Positions 1 through 13,900 of a DNA stretch of 64,000 nt are shown here, in pieces. The stretch is from Bugulina stolonifera. Taxonomy: Eukaryota > Bryozoa > Gymnolaemata > Cheilostomatida > Bugulidae. The stretch is taken from assembly GCA_935421135.1 (NCBI GenBank), contig OW285195.1, forward strand, positions 7,850,701 through 7,914,700. Direction: 5' to 3'. The position numbers and the translations under genes are program-made. The notes beneath the pieces were generated by a model, which saw only the letters and a program-made list of their open reading frames with translations, was not told the origin of the DNA and did no database searches. The first letter of the stretch is position 1, and the number at the start of each line of letters is the position of its first letter.

Positions 1-170
1 ATTATATTATATTATATTATATTATATTATATTATATTATATTATATTATATTATATTATATAATATCATATTATATTATATTAAATTATATTATATTAT
101 ATTATATTATATTGCATCTTATTATATTGTATAATATTATATTTTATTTTATTATATTATATATATGTTA
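1..170. repeat. ATTAT-type microsatellite
   Basis: An almost pure pentanucleotide tandem array (ATTAT/ATATT register) opens the window and decays into imperfect copies by about position 170. It is probably cut by the window edge, so its true length is unknown. Confidence 0.9.
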
Positions 171-3100
171 TATTGTATGATATTGAACAACATGCAATTG
201 CACAGTGTAAAACTAAATAACATTTTGGCAGTTAGTTATCAGTATCACGGTATAAATGCCTACTTCTGTTAATTACACACTATTTCTCTCCACGTTTCTA
301 TTCAAATGTACTGGATTATAAATATCTCATCAAGTAGTTGCATGTGCTTGCAATGATATAATCTGCATGTTTATTGCGTTGAACAATGAAACCATATTGC
401 ATGTAACTTATTAGCTTGAAGTTCTGGTGGCCTTCTATCACTTTTGGTGTTTGTGTTTAACAAAAGTTTCATGCTTAATAATTCTGGCAATAACATACAA
501 TTTTGCAAATTTCAAAGCAGTCTGAGGTTTCGAAAACTTAAGAGGAAAAAATTAGTTTATTTAATTTGTTTTATATATTGCGTTGCTTGTGAAGATTCGT
601 ACTATTGATTCTATTTTGCCTCCATTATATAATATTAGTATGATAACTTATGCAGACCCACTATAAAATAACCATCTAAGCTTATAAGAGTATTTTTTCC
701 AATTTATCGAGGTAACCTAATATTTACATTGTAGTTACAACAAAAAATATCACCACGTATATCTGGTAGAAGGGTATGTAAAACTGTCCTAAATGGATTT
801 TGTTTTTGTTAAGAGAAAGTGAAAATGTAGTATAAAAAAATGTCTATTAATGGTAGTATATAATAATAATATAATAGCTTAAGTTTATGTGTGTACGTTG
901 CTAGACCTTTGTCTCATAGGGTGCAGCCTACGTATATCAAAATTAAATAAAACATAATATAGATAACTATTACTAGTTCATTCTATTCATGTTAACGCAA
1001 TGAATTACCAATGGTAGAACTGAATAGAAAAGCGCAGTAAATAGTGGAAAAGTATCGGGATATCTTGTGATTTTTTCAGAGATACCTCAATATACGATGT
1101 ACCTGTACACGTGCATGTAGGTCGATCAAATAATGAAATCAATTCCTGTTGTACCTTCATGTACATTATTAAATATTATAATAAGTGTAGGTTTGTATTT
1201 ACATTAACCAATAAAACAGCAGTCCCATGCTTCTATTTGAGTGTAAAATTTTACAGAATAGTTATTTAGTTAATTGTTTATATTGAATTTCCCGCCCATT
1301 GTTTGTATTGTCAAGGGTTACTGGACATGTTATTCAAAAAAGAAATGGTCCAATTCCTATAGACAATTCTCGATCATTCGTATAAAACAGCCAAAGTCTG
1401 GATTCAATCACTTAACAATATTATTGTTCCTCTTCTTTACAAACCTTTTGATTGATGACCTTTGGGAGTAAAGGCTTCATATGACATCACAACGTACTCA
1501 AGCCAGTGCAAAAATTGAAATATTGTGGAAAAAATCACAAACAGAAAAGCGTAGACAAATTTATGATTATTTATAGGATTCCAGAGATATATGCAACATT
1601 TAAAAATTTTAATTCAGATTTTCTACGAAGAGGCAAGTAGAGCGTGGGCACGTATTTTGCATTTATTTATGTTAACATTAGTTACTTGCCATAACCATAG
1701 TTTCTCTGTAATATGGTGCATACTCATCAGATGTTGGTTATTGGCTAATCACCATATGCAAGCAGGCTAATGTTGCTATACTACTATTATTAGATACAAG
1801 TTAGACATTACAAAAAAAATTATTACTGTATAAATAGAACTAATTCTTAAATATTATGAACTATAGGCAAATATTATGCAATATTAAACTCATCCATGTA
1901 AATTTGGAAACAAAATCAGCAAATAACTTTTCCAGTGCAATGTTGCTATCACTAGCATAATTACACTAGCATAATTACAGGTAGGCATAAGATATATCAA
2001 ACTACCAAACTATACAATTGCTATGTACATGGTTTCATTGTGTTACATGTGAATGTGACAGCTGGCCATATCATTAAGCACCAAGCAAAAACCAATGAAT
2101 TAAGTCAAATCTTTTATGAACATGTTCATAAAAAATAGTATATTTCTGGTGCCCCAGAGCTTTCCATTTGTAATGTTACATTTTACATCATGTTGCATCA
2201 TTTTACATTGTATACTGTAATTAGTAAGCATTTTTTACGTACTAAACAAACCCAATTCCCATAAAGCATGAATTATTCTACCGAATAATTAGAGAGCAAG
2301 AGAGAGATCATTGGTATTTTTATTGAGCTGTCATTTAGCTACAACATCCTCTTGATAAACAGAATGATTTGAAGCTTTATGAATGTTGAATATTCAGTTT
2401 TTGAACAGAATTCCCACAGGAAACACACTGTTATAGCTTCCAGCCATTTCCTTGTTTGAGTTTTAGTTATGTAAGTGCATTGAGTAATATTTAGACATCA
2501 GTGACCCTGGACAATTGCTAAATAACCACACCCATTGAAACCTTGACACAATAACTTGTATTTATGCACCAAATAAATGCATGTAGTATGATTACTGACT
2601 TTACTTCAATACTTGGAAGTTGTCTTTCCTTTACTAGCCTATGCATATTGAGAGAAGACAACTTTAGTATGACATATAGCATTATCGTAATGATTAAATT
2701 GTAATGGATAAAAACTAAACCAAACAAGGCCAGAATAGGACAATTTCTACTAGTTATACTTACACCGTTACATGTATGTTATAAAGACTCTTAGTAGCAG
2801 TCACCACTTGTTAAACCGTCGGATTAATTGAAGTGGAATAGTACATAGCAAATGTATTAATTTATATTAAATTCTGTAGAATATTTTTGGTGTCTTACCA
2901 TGTAGAATCTAAAACAATCTTTTATATTGAGCTAATTAATGTAATTAATCAATGTGATATATTAATCTAATTAATTAGTTAATTAATTAATGTAATTGTA
3001 TATTATAATCTTTGTGTAATTTTCATCATCTAATTGACGATAGTAAACAAATTCAAACTCGTATTGCTCTACTGTTAGTATTATGTTCATTTATTTATTA

Positions 3101-3212
3101 CTCTGTCAGGAAGATGAATGAAATGAATAAGAATGTGCACTAAAATGTCAATCTCTACGATGAGTTATAATATATAGAGTCTATATACATACATTGTACA
3201 TATATTTCTCAG
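171..3212. other. Stretch without recognisable gene, upstream of the modular gene
   Basis: About 3 kb of AT-rich DNA without an exon I can support. I looked here for a signal-peptide exon ending in phase 1 that could join the first module exon at 3213. The donor-like GTAAGT and GTATGT sites (for example near 772 and 2471) are preceded by in-frame stops, and the short ATG frames are not signal-peptide-like. The start of the large gene is therefore either here and unrecognised or left of the window. Confidence 0.5.
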
Positions 3213-4919
3213 GTGCTGAAAGAACATTAGGAAGCTTGGAGCCTTTTGTGACGTCTGTTGGAGTTAGCTTCAGTACCAGCATTTTGCCAGGTGAACTCGA
3301 GGTAAGAATATACAACACTCCAACACTCCTACATTCCTTCTCTTTTTATGAATTTATCACTTTTTGATCCTAAAACCTTAGACTTGACTTATCAAGTTCG
3401 ACTCTAAAGTCTTAAGATTGACTGTATGACTTTATAGCAATGCTTAGCAATTACATTATAACTCTATAGCATTCACATGTATGCTTGTAATTATACAGTG
3501 TTAATTTTTTTGTACCCTGCCAAGTATAAATTGGTGATATTGGATCGTGCTATCAAGTACATGAATTCATGCTAGCAACATCATAAAAAGATTTACGTGC
3601 AAGCACATGCAGTCCACATGAGTACTACCAAAATATTCTAGGTTAACTTTGATGGTATAGTCAAGACGTTGGCGGTTGGTATTCAGGAACCAGTTAGATC
3701 AGGCTCTACTGTTCATCTCCAGATTTGGAGGAACTTGGGTAGCAAGCACCTGCTAGTAGAAACACAAGTGCTTGAGAACATGGTCGCAGGTGTAAATGAG
3801 GTAAGTCTTATGTTATATTGATGTATATAATAGTATATGCATTGTGGATCCTGGATCATCAGCCTACAGTTAGTTTATTATTCTTTATTAAATACGAGTT
3901 AGATTTCTATCCCCTGTTTATTGGTTGAATATTAACCTGCTCAAAATTTCTGGCTAATTAATAATATGGGCATTCATCGTACATTGTGTAAAGATGGTCA
4001 GATGTCAATGCAATTATTTGCAACAAAAACCCAGGAAAATATTAAGAAAATTGTCCATTAACAAAGCTCAATCATCCTCCAAGCCCAATAGAAATAAAGC
4101 AAAAGGTAATATTTTATGTAATACACCATTCCTGAGATGTTGATTTACGGCTCCATATTTTACATTGCACATAACTGTATAATTTCGGAAAACCAATACC
4201 AATATTTGCCCAGAAATCGAATACTAATGCAATTAAGACTGGATTCAATATCTTTACAGATTGAAGTAAACTGGGCCATCCAATCAGGAGACAGCATTGG
4301 TGCCAGCTGTAATGGATACTGTTCAGTTCTTAAGGACCGCTCCAGCAGCTACCAATCTAAGATTAGCTTACATCAGTTCCGTACCGTGACATACGCTAAA
4401 AATATGGAAGTTGCGTTCAACGATCAGCCTCTTTCTGGCAGAATTGCAGTACAGGCTATTATTGGTGAGTCAATCTTTGAAATGAAACAATTCTTCCTTA
4501 TATTGTTTAATTATACTGCAATGCTTTGCTCATCTGAAAATAGAAATACGGTATGAATTAACTTGAAGTTTGTACCAACAGAGGCCTTCATGTAATTGGC
4601 TGTAACATACATGTATTTTAAGCAAGGAAATACATCATAATATATATATAAAAAAGTGGCCAAACCCCCTAATACTTGTACGTGTATTATATTATATCGT
4701 ACTGCACAACCTAGAAAAACATTAATTTTTTTGAACTCATAGCAAATATCAACTTATTATTACTATCTCTAACAGATGATGGTCTCACAACAAGAGCTCT
4801 AACAACCTCAGCCAGTCCAGCAGAATTTTCCACGACTACCATGGTGCCCACCACATCTCTACCTACCACTACAGAAACATCCACTAGTGTGAGCACAACT
4901 CCACCGCTCTTGTTATCCG
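3213..4919 (+). CDS. Modular gene, module 1 with linker 1
   Basis: Exon A 3213-3301 (starts phase 1, 29 full codons), exon B 3642-3800 (53 codons), exon C 4260-4464 (68 codons plus 1 nt), linker D 4776-4919. It is the first module seen, but exon A starts mid-codon and has no Met, so it is not the protein start. B is the most divergent of the early B exons (ends AGVNE; Asn-Leu-Gly-Ser-Lys after the IWR motif). C reads GDSIGASCNGYC where most modules have GDNIGIS. The linker is a mixed Thr/Ser/Pro stretch ending in LLLSG, like linkers 2, 5 and 8. Confidence 0.85.
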
Positions 4920-7900
4920 GTAAGACATACAATACGTAGTACATGCATATGTCTAGATTTATTTATTGCATTATAGTAGCAAAGCGTTTAACTTTTACAC
5001 GTAGCGAATAATTATGATCACTAGTGCCCAGTTTCATACAAATTTACGTGTATCAAACGACAGCGACACGCATAGCCAGATAGATCTCACTCCTTAAGAA
5101 GAACTTTTACAGCAAATTAATTTGGAATAATTTGATACAGATTCTTGTCACTACTAATGCCTATTCCCACGTGAATTGTGCACATATCAGTATGTAGCCA
5201 AATCATTACATTCTTTGACAAGAAACTGAATTAGGAAGAGCTCTACATAATTCAAATTTCAGTCATTGTCTAATTGAACATTCACAGGTGTATTGGAGAC
5301 ATTGGGCAGTTTGACACCTGCAGACCTCATCATCGGGCCAAGTTTTAGTACTAGCATATTGCCAGATGAATTTCAGGTAAGGAAAAATGCTATGCAAACT
5401 AAGCGATTAAGAACTAGCCTTATTATAAAAGATCCTCATATTTTGGAAATGAAACGACAATGCACTGCTTAATGAATAATGGCATGACATGCAAATTTAT
5501 AATAAAGTATTTGTGTGGGGCTTTATAGGTGAGCTCTGGAGGACTTCTGCGAAAGGTTTCTGTTGGACTTGGACCCCTTAGATCTGGTTCTGAGGTCTAC
5601 CTACAGATCTGGAGAGATACTGGTGTTGGTAAATATCGGTTTATACGAAGCCAAATCCTTCTCAACATGGTAGAAGGTGTGAACCAGGTTAGCAAGTAAT
5701 GTGTAGTATTCTGACATTTGGTTGATTAAGTTATGTTTTCTTCTTTTCTTTAGTATACTAATGTAAAATACATGTACGTATATGAATAAGAATACCTCTG
5801 AATTAGAAGGCTGACCAGCAGCATAGGTTTGTGATACTCACTATATCTATATATTGAATTACATAGCAATTTTACTAACTACATGCACATGTATATTCAC
5901 ACCCCAAAATTTACTTTTTAGGTCAATCTGGATTGGCCAATACAATCAGGAGACAACATTGGTCTCAGCTGCAATGGATACTGTTCAGTTCTAAAGGATC
6001 GTTCCAGCAGCTACCAATCTAAGATTAGCTTGCATCAGTTCCGTACTGTGACTTACACTAAAGATATGGAAGTTGCATTCAATGATCCACCTCTTTCTGG
6101 GAGAATAGCAATGCAAGCGACAGTTGGTGAGTAGAATATAACTTTCATATGTATTCAACAACAATTATGATGCAATAATTTATAAACATGGCCAGGATTG
6201 TGTTAGAAAATGTCCATACTATTCCCAAATTTGGCTTTGATCATAAATATTGGTTCTCACAGATTTGTATTCAATTGCTGATTTACTTGTTCTTCTAATA
6301 ATCATTATTTGCATGACAACATTAGAGGTGGCATCAGATGAGTTGAAGACTACCACAATTGGTGTCCAGAGTTCAACAACAAGAACACCAATAACAACGG
6401 CACCAATAACAACGGTAGTCAATTCTGCTTCCACTGTCATTAATCCAGAAGAAATAACAACCTTGAGTCTAGCGCTATCAGGCAAGTCCATCACTTATCT
6501 CTTATACCAAGGAGCGGTCTATCGGTCTTTAGAATAATGGTGGCATGGGCCAAGTTTTCAGATCACAACTTTTGCAAATTTATAAATTTTAATTCTCCAA
6601 TTTAGTTTTGCTTAATAAAATCTGCTTTTAAGCAAATGGTGTGAGGGGAACTAAACAATTCCCCGATACAAAGGACAAAAATTAATTTTTCACACATATG
6701 CACTTTAGGTGAGCAAGACACTCTTGGCAGTCTAGAACCTAGTGATACCTTTATTGGAGCAAGTATAAGTACAACAGTTTTACCTGCGGAGCTGCAGGTA
6801 AGCTCTTTCCTGTTGTTAACTCGTAATCACTTCTGGTTTAGTTCGGTAATACATGTAGAATATTACATGTAGATAGTTTATAATTACTGTCTTGTTAATA
6901 AATATCATTTCTCAACTCCAATATCATTGTTGTATACAATTCTTAACTCCAATATCATTATTGTATACAATTGATGACTGTTTAGGTCACGTCAAACGGC
7001 ATCGTACACAGTATCTCTGTTAGCATGGGATCTATCAGAGCTGGGTCTACAGTATATCTCCAAATATGGAGAGACACTGGTGCTGAAAAATATCGGCTGG
7101 TGAAGACAAGAGAGCTGGAGAATCTGGTGGAAGGAGCTAATCAGGTATTGCATAACCCAGTCAATGTGTAACACATGTAATTACAGTCAATCTACAGAGT
7201 CTAGAGTTCGGAGTTTACAGAGAAATCTGTAGAGTTTTGAGTCGTGGATGTAATGCAAAGTACATGTATGTAAGAATTGTTACATAGAATTTCAGGTGGT
7301 CCTGTTAAACTTGAAGTGTAGTTAAATAGAGTCTTTTTTCGAATGACTCATGTAGCACATTTAGCACATTACTGAAGCAATTAGATATGGTACATCTACA
7401 TGTATGTCCAAAGTAATATTTCATAATCACTTGGCTACTGGCCTTATAAAATAGACTACACAATAATGAGGATGTGAGGTCACAACCAGAAGCAAGAACT
7501 GGTAGAACGAAGCATAGATGTGAGAATTTACACCGGTGAACTTTCTGACTTTTTTATTTAATAGGTGGAGGTGGACTGGGCTATCCAATCAGGAGACAAC
7601 ATTGGTATTAGCTGTAACGGATATTGCTCAGTGTTTAAAGATCGTTCCAGTAGCTACCAGTCCAAGATTAGCTTACATCAGTTCCGTACTGTGACTTACG
7701 CTAAAGATATGGAAGTTGCATTTAATGATCCACCTCTTTCTGGTAGAATAGCAGTGCAGGCTGTCGTCGGTGAGTATAATCAGTTCCATGTGATTGGCTG
7801 GCTAATCTAGTGGCCAATGGGTGCTTCACTCGCTGCAATTACAAGATTTGTCGTTATTTTTTAATTAAATCAGCATTATGCATATTTGAAAGTTTACGCT

Positions 7901-10900
7901 ATTCAACTTTTTAATGGGGATATCATGCTGATAAAATTCAGCCAAAAATGACGTTCCTTCCTTTGTATTCCACATGGTGTTTATTATAGCATGTATAACT
8001 ACAGTATATGCATAGAACTTAATGAAATTTTTAGTAGAGCTTACCTGAATTACAGTTTGCATTTGTTTACAGAATATGTTGCCGAAACAACAACTGTTAC
8101 CACTTCAACCACGACGGTCTTACCAACTACAACTACCACGCCAACTACAACTACCACATCAACTACAACTGCACCCCCTACAACTACAACGCCAGCTACA
8201 ACTACCACATCAACTACAACAGCACCAACTACAACCACCACACCAACTACAACCACCACACCAACTACAACCACCACACCAACTACAACCACCACACCAA
8301 CTACAACTACCACGCCAACTACAACCACCAGACCAACTACAACTACCACACCAACTACAACTACCACACCAACTACAACTACCACATCAACTACAACTAC
8401 TACTACCACACCAACAACTACCACACCAACTACAACCACAACCCCTGCAACAATGGAGACTCTCTCACTCGGAACTACAATGGATATTAGTTTCAAAGGT
8501 AAACCCAACAGAATATTAAACATGCAAACCAACTATTATTACCACAAACTCAGCAACGAGTTTTGGATAGCTTCAAGTTGTTCAGTTCTATATACATGCA
8601 CATTGAAGATTGCGTTGAAAAATTTGCACTAAAACTTTTTTTTATGACCCAATTTAGTCCATTTCAATAAAGTAGGTTGGAACACAATGCCCATTACTAT
8701 TGGCCCTGAAGTGGTAGGGGACTGTTTATTATGCACTGTAGTTTCAAATAATAAGCATAGGGCAAATTAATTTACCTTTCAGGAGTCGCTACAAATCTAG
8801 GCAGTCTTTCTCCTGGAGATACATCTGTTGGACCAAGCTTTAGCACAAGTATTTTACCAGCAGAGCTACAGGTATTATAAAAGTCACATGGTCATACGCT
8901 GTACATTGTTTCTACGCTTGTGATTGTTTATTGTATTAGGTCTAGTACAACTACGCAGAACAAATTATTCATTGGCAATGAATTTACCCTATTTCCATAC
9001 TAGTCATCAGTTATAGATTAACAGTTACAATGCCGATGCAGTATTGAACACTGTTTTCCTAGACCGAGGCACGTCGCTGGGTCAACTGGGTTGGTGGTTA
9101 CCCAAAGATAACTAAAGAAAACAACTCTTCCTGCATCACGTTTAACAAGGAACAAAGGCTATCCCATTTTACTGCTCAGTCAGCACCTCTTTATAATTAA
9201 ACTAAAATAATGGCATTTACAAATAATGAGTTACAATGTAGAAAAGCATGAGAACTGTGCCAGAAATACAAAGCAAACAAAAAATTCAATAGATGGTTAT
9301 GTATGATTGGCACATTTCTACTCTATAGCACCCACTTTGCATTATAGCTAATAGCAGACGGTTATCTGAAGAGTATTGCTGTAAGTCTTGGTCCAATCAG
9401 ATCTGGTTCCACTGTCCATTTGCAAGTCTGGAGAGGAACAGATGGTGGAAAATATCGGCTGGTAAGAACCAGGCAACTGGAGAACATTGTGGAGGGAACC
9501 AACCAGGTAAGTAATATTGCTGTGTCAATGGTGATTTAATACTGTCTACCCATTGGCAAGATGCGATGAAAGATTTTGGAGAGTAATTGAAAGTCAGGTC
9601 TACTTCTTTTCATATATTTCAATATGAATTCTCATCACTTCCGTGTAATGATGTTTCCCTGGCTCTTGCTTTACATGTATGTCAGTCACCCAATCTTTGG
9701 CTAAGTTAGCTTATTATACGTAGGTATAAGACAACCACCATTCTAATAACATGCAAAGTTTAGTGTTCATCGTAAACAACATTTATTGGGTATTTTGTCA
9801 AAAGCAGTTTGCATGGACATACACTGTACGTGTACATTTAAAACGAATATGCAGCAGTTTATCCAGGTTATTTTACATTTTGCAGGTAGATGTAAATTGG
9901 GCTATCCAATCAGGGGACAACATTGGTATTAGCTGTAACGGATACTGTTCAGTACTAAAGGATCGTTCCAGCAGTTACCAATCTAAGATTAGCTTACATC
10001 AGTTCCGAACTGTGACTTACACTAAAGATATGGAAGTTGCATTTAATGATCCATCTCTTTCTGGTAGAATAGCAGTACAGGCTGTCGTCGGTGAGTAAAA
10101 ATTTTTAGAATAAAGTAGTTTTTTATAATTTAGGTGTCAATATGAACACGAAATCTTATGCACACATGCATGTAAACAGTGTATACAAGAAAGATTTACC
10201 AAGCAAATAGAGAAGTTTGTTAATTAAATCTCCAAACCCACTGCTGGATTTTATGCAAATCCACACAAGCATATTTTATGAATTATTTTTATCGTTATAG
10301 AATACGATGCAGAGAGTTTGACTACTGTAAAGACAACCACCACAACCACCACTGTACCCACTACCACTGTGACAACCACTACACCGGTACCACCTACAAC
10401 AACTCCTATAGACTTCACAGGTATAGCATTGCTACTATTATAGCATACTCACTTCTATATATTGTGATGTAGAGGAATATTTGGGAATGCTGGAGATTAA
10501 TATACGATATGAATGTATGCTGTTAAATTAATCTGGCCTCTTATGTTACATCTTCCAATTAAAATGTTCCTTAAAGCAACCTGCAGCATCTACATAGGGG
10601 CCAGTATAATAAAGCCAAGAGATGGCAGAGAAGCACTTACATGTACACTGTAGTTTGATTGCCTAAATACTGCCTATACACACTACACAGCTCAGCTTTG
10701 ACTCATTTTCTATTTTTAGGTTTCTTAGAGACTTTGGGAAGTGTGACACCAAGTGATCTAGCAGTTGGACCCAGTGTCAGTCTAAGTGTTCTACCAGAAG
10801 AGCTAAAGGTAACTCAGTGATTATACGTATACATAATTTCTGTCTGGTACTTTCTCCCCTGACATCTCATCTAATTATTATTGTCTCCTAATGTCAACCT

Positions 10901-13900
10901 CTCCGTCTTGTCTTCAGCAATACCAATATTCTTTGAACTGATTGTTTACACCCAACCAATTCTCAACTTTTTATTGCAATGGATGGAGAATCAGTATAGG
11001 CCGTCTAAATTACTGTTTTTTGCTATTATTTGCAGCTCAGATAATTAATTATGATTGTGCCAATGATACTAAAACTGTATAAGGTAACTTTTGATATCAC
11101 CCAGTTGTAATCTTCAGGCGGCTCCACCCAGCATGGCCATGGTCGACTAGTTCATTAACATCCAATTTTCTACAGGAGAGAGTGCAACATAATAATTATG
11201 CTTGCAGATTCCTTCCAACGGTGTGCTACGTAATGTCACTCTCAGAATGGAACAACCAAGGTCAGGTTCTGAAGTACATATCCAGATCTGGAGAGTTTTT
11301 GGTGACGGTAGATATCAGTTGATCAAAACCAAACAATTGGACAACCTAGCAGAGGGAATCATTCAGGTTAGCTCACAAATCGCTACTACTAGATATTTTG
11401 TGAAGTTTGCAGTTTAGGTTACTGACATTATAAGGAGCTGTACATGCTTAGCTACACAGTTACATGCACCGTGTTGTCTGCTATCATCTACTGCAGCATC
11501 ATCTCTCTCAGCATGCGAGACATCTACTTGTACAATGTATTTAAACCTCACTTGTCATTGCATTTGATTTTTTTATCCAGCACTTTTATGGTACAGTCTC
11601 CACAGTATCCGATTAAACACTGGCTACAATGAGGTGATGTAGGCGAATTTTCGCACAGTTTTAACATAGCCAAGGTTTTCTCAGAAAAACTCTGGATGGA
11701 AAAGTTATGTCCTCCACAATATATGGCATCATCCTCCAACCCAACCATCCCAAAAAACAGAACACACAGCTGTAAAATTATGCAGCTACTGAGAAACGTA
11801 TTAATACTTGCCTACCTTCATCTATTGTTTGTGTGACGTCCAGCAGTCCATTCTTTCAGACTACCTTCAACTGGGCTATTCAATCAGGGGACAACATTGG
11901 GATCAGCTGTAATGGATACTGTTCAGTTCTGAAAGATCGTTCCAGCAGTTACCAATCTAAGATTAGCTTACATCAGTTTCGTAGTGTGACCTACGCTAAA
12001 GACATGGAAGTTTCATTCAATGACCAGCCTCTTTCTGGTAGAATCGCTATCCAAGCAGCAGTTGGTAAGCTTCAAATTGCTTAGTGTCGCAATCAATTAT
12101 GAAATTAGAAAATTTCGTATCATGAAAATTTTCGTTTCAAATCATTTATTAATAACTTTTTGTTAGCTCATTGATGACATCACTGGCTTGAGCCAAAGAT
12201 AGTAACGCAGCATAGAACTCTCTTGTATGATGCAAAAGAAATTAGAAGAAGAAAGTCAGCAAAAGAATTCCTAGCTGTTCAAGAAAAATCTAACACCCCA
12301 ACCACTACCTACTAGTACTTACCGCCACAATTGATGCAGTTCAAATAATGCATTACATGATGTCCTATTTGACAGAGTTAGAAGAACCATTGCTAACTAC
12401 CCCTGCCAGTGCTCCGTTAACTACGTCAACACTCAGGCCAACTACAGCTAGTACCACTACTATATCCACTAGCACAGAGCCATTCCCTACCATAGCATTA
12501 TCGGGTAAGTGAATCGTTTTCACACAAACATAGAATGTATAGCTATTATAGTTTACATCTGGTGTTAGGGGATAGATTGCCCTGGAATGGGTCACACAGT
12601 GATAATCAATAATGCTGCCTCAGTTATTTACATCTATATTTGAATACTTTATCACACTATCTAGTACCTCAGTACAATGTACGCTGCTACTTCGATTGAC
12701 TGACAGCCATATTATTGCTCTGTAGGAAGTTTCAGGGAGTACGGAGATTTGCAACCAGAGGATCAAGATGTTGGGGTCAGCATCAGCACTAGTATCCTTC
12801 CTCAAGACCTGCAGGTATGTTTGAAGCTGGGTTAGCAGTAACTTTAGTAAAACAGACTAATAAAAATTTTACAAAACAGAAAATTTTCAGCTCTCTCAAA
12901 AAATTACCATTTTTGAACTACTGTAATATAAATATATGTTTTTTATTTTATATTAGTTACAAATAATGCAATACTGTCATTTTACAATATTGTTATTTGC
13001 ATGAAATAATTACCGTAAATTTCAGGTTGAATATGACGGAGTAGTTCGGAACATCTCTGTAAAGCTTGGACAAGTGAGAGACAGTTCAGATGTGTATGTG
13101 CAGATCTGGAGAGAAATTGGTGAAATATACCAGCTGATTAGGAGCAGACAACTTCAGGATCCTGTAGAGGGAATTAATGAAGTAGGCTAATAATAGACCA
13201 TGGTGTAAAACGTAGAATAATCACAAAACTAAGATTTTCTTTGGTAATCTTATCTCTTCCGTTCTACTATTAGGATATGCTAAACTCCTAGTGAGATACG
13301 TAGCTAACGAATATAGGATGGAACATGAATTAAAAATGCTGATGTTTACCATTTAATAATCTAGTACAGTGAACAGTCACATTTACCACTACACCAGCTA
13401 GGTACATGTAGTTGAGTGTTATAGAGCCTTAGGTTTGAATTCGCATCAGAGCTGGTACTTCCACAGTATTGTGAAACTCTACATATGAGTCATTGACTGT
13501 TCACGATATTCAACATAGTGCAGTGATATTTTTTACTACTATAGGTCACGCTGTACTGGGTCGTCCATTCAGGAGACAGGATTGGTATCAGCTGTAACGG
13601 ATACTGTTCAGTTCTTAAAGATCGTTCCAGCAGTTACCAATCTAAGATTAGCTTACATCAGTTCCGGAGTGTGACTTACACTAAAGATATGGAAGTTGCG
13701 TTCAACGATCAGCCTCTTTCTGGTAGAATTGCTATCCAAGCATTTGTTGGTAAGCAAATTATGATTGAAGCGTTTGCTAGTTCTCTGAAGTTAAATTTTA
13801 AACATACACTGCTGCCTTTTCATTGGGAGAGAATCCATCATTTCCAGCTGTTTGTGCTTAGATGACAGACGATTGTCAGTAATAATAATCAAAGATAATT

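Noticed and set aside
1274..1471. 65-codon frame as a possible first exon of the modular gene
   Set aside because: No signal-peptide character after the first few residues, no phase-1 donor in frame, and no link to exon 3213.
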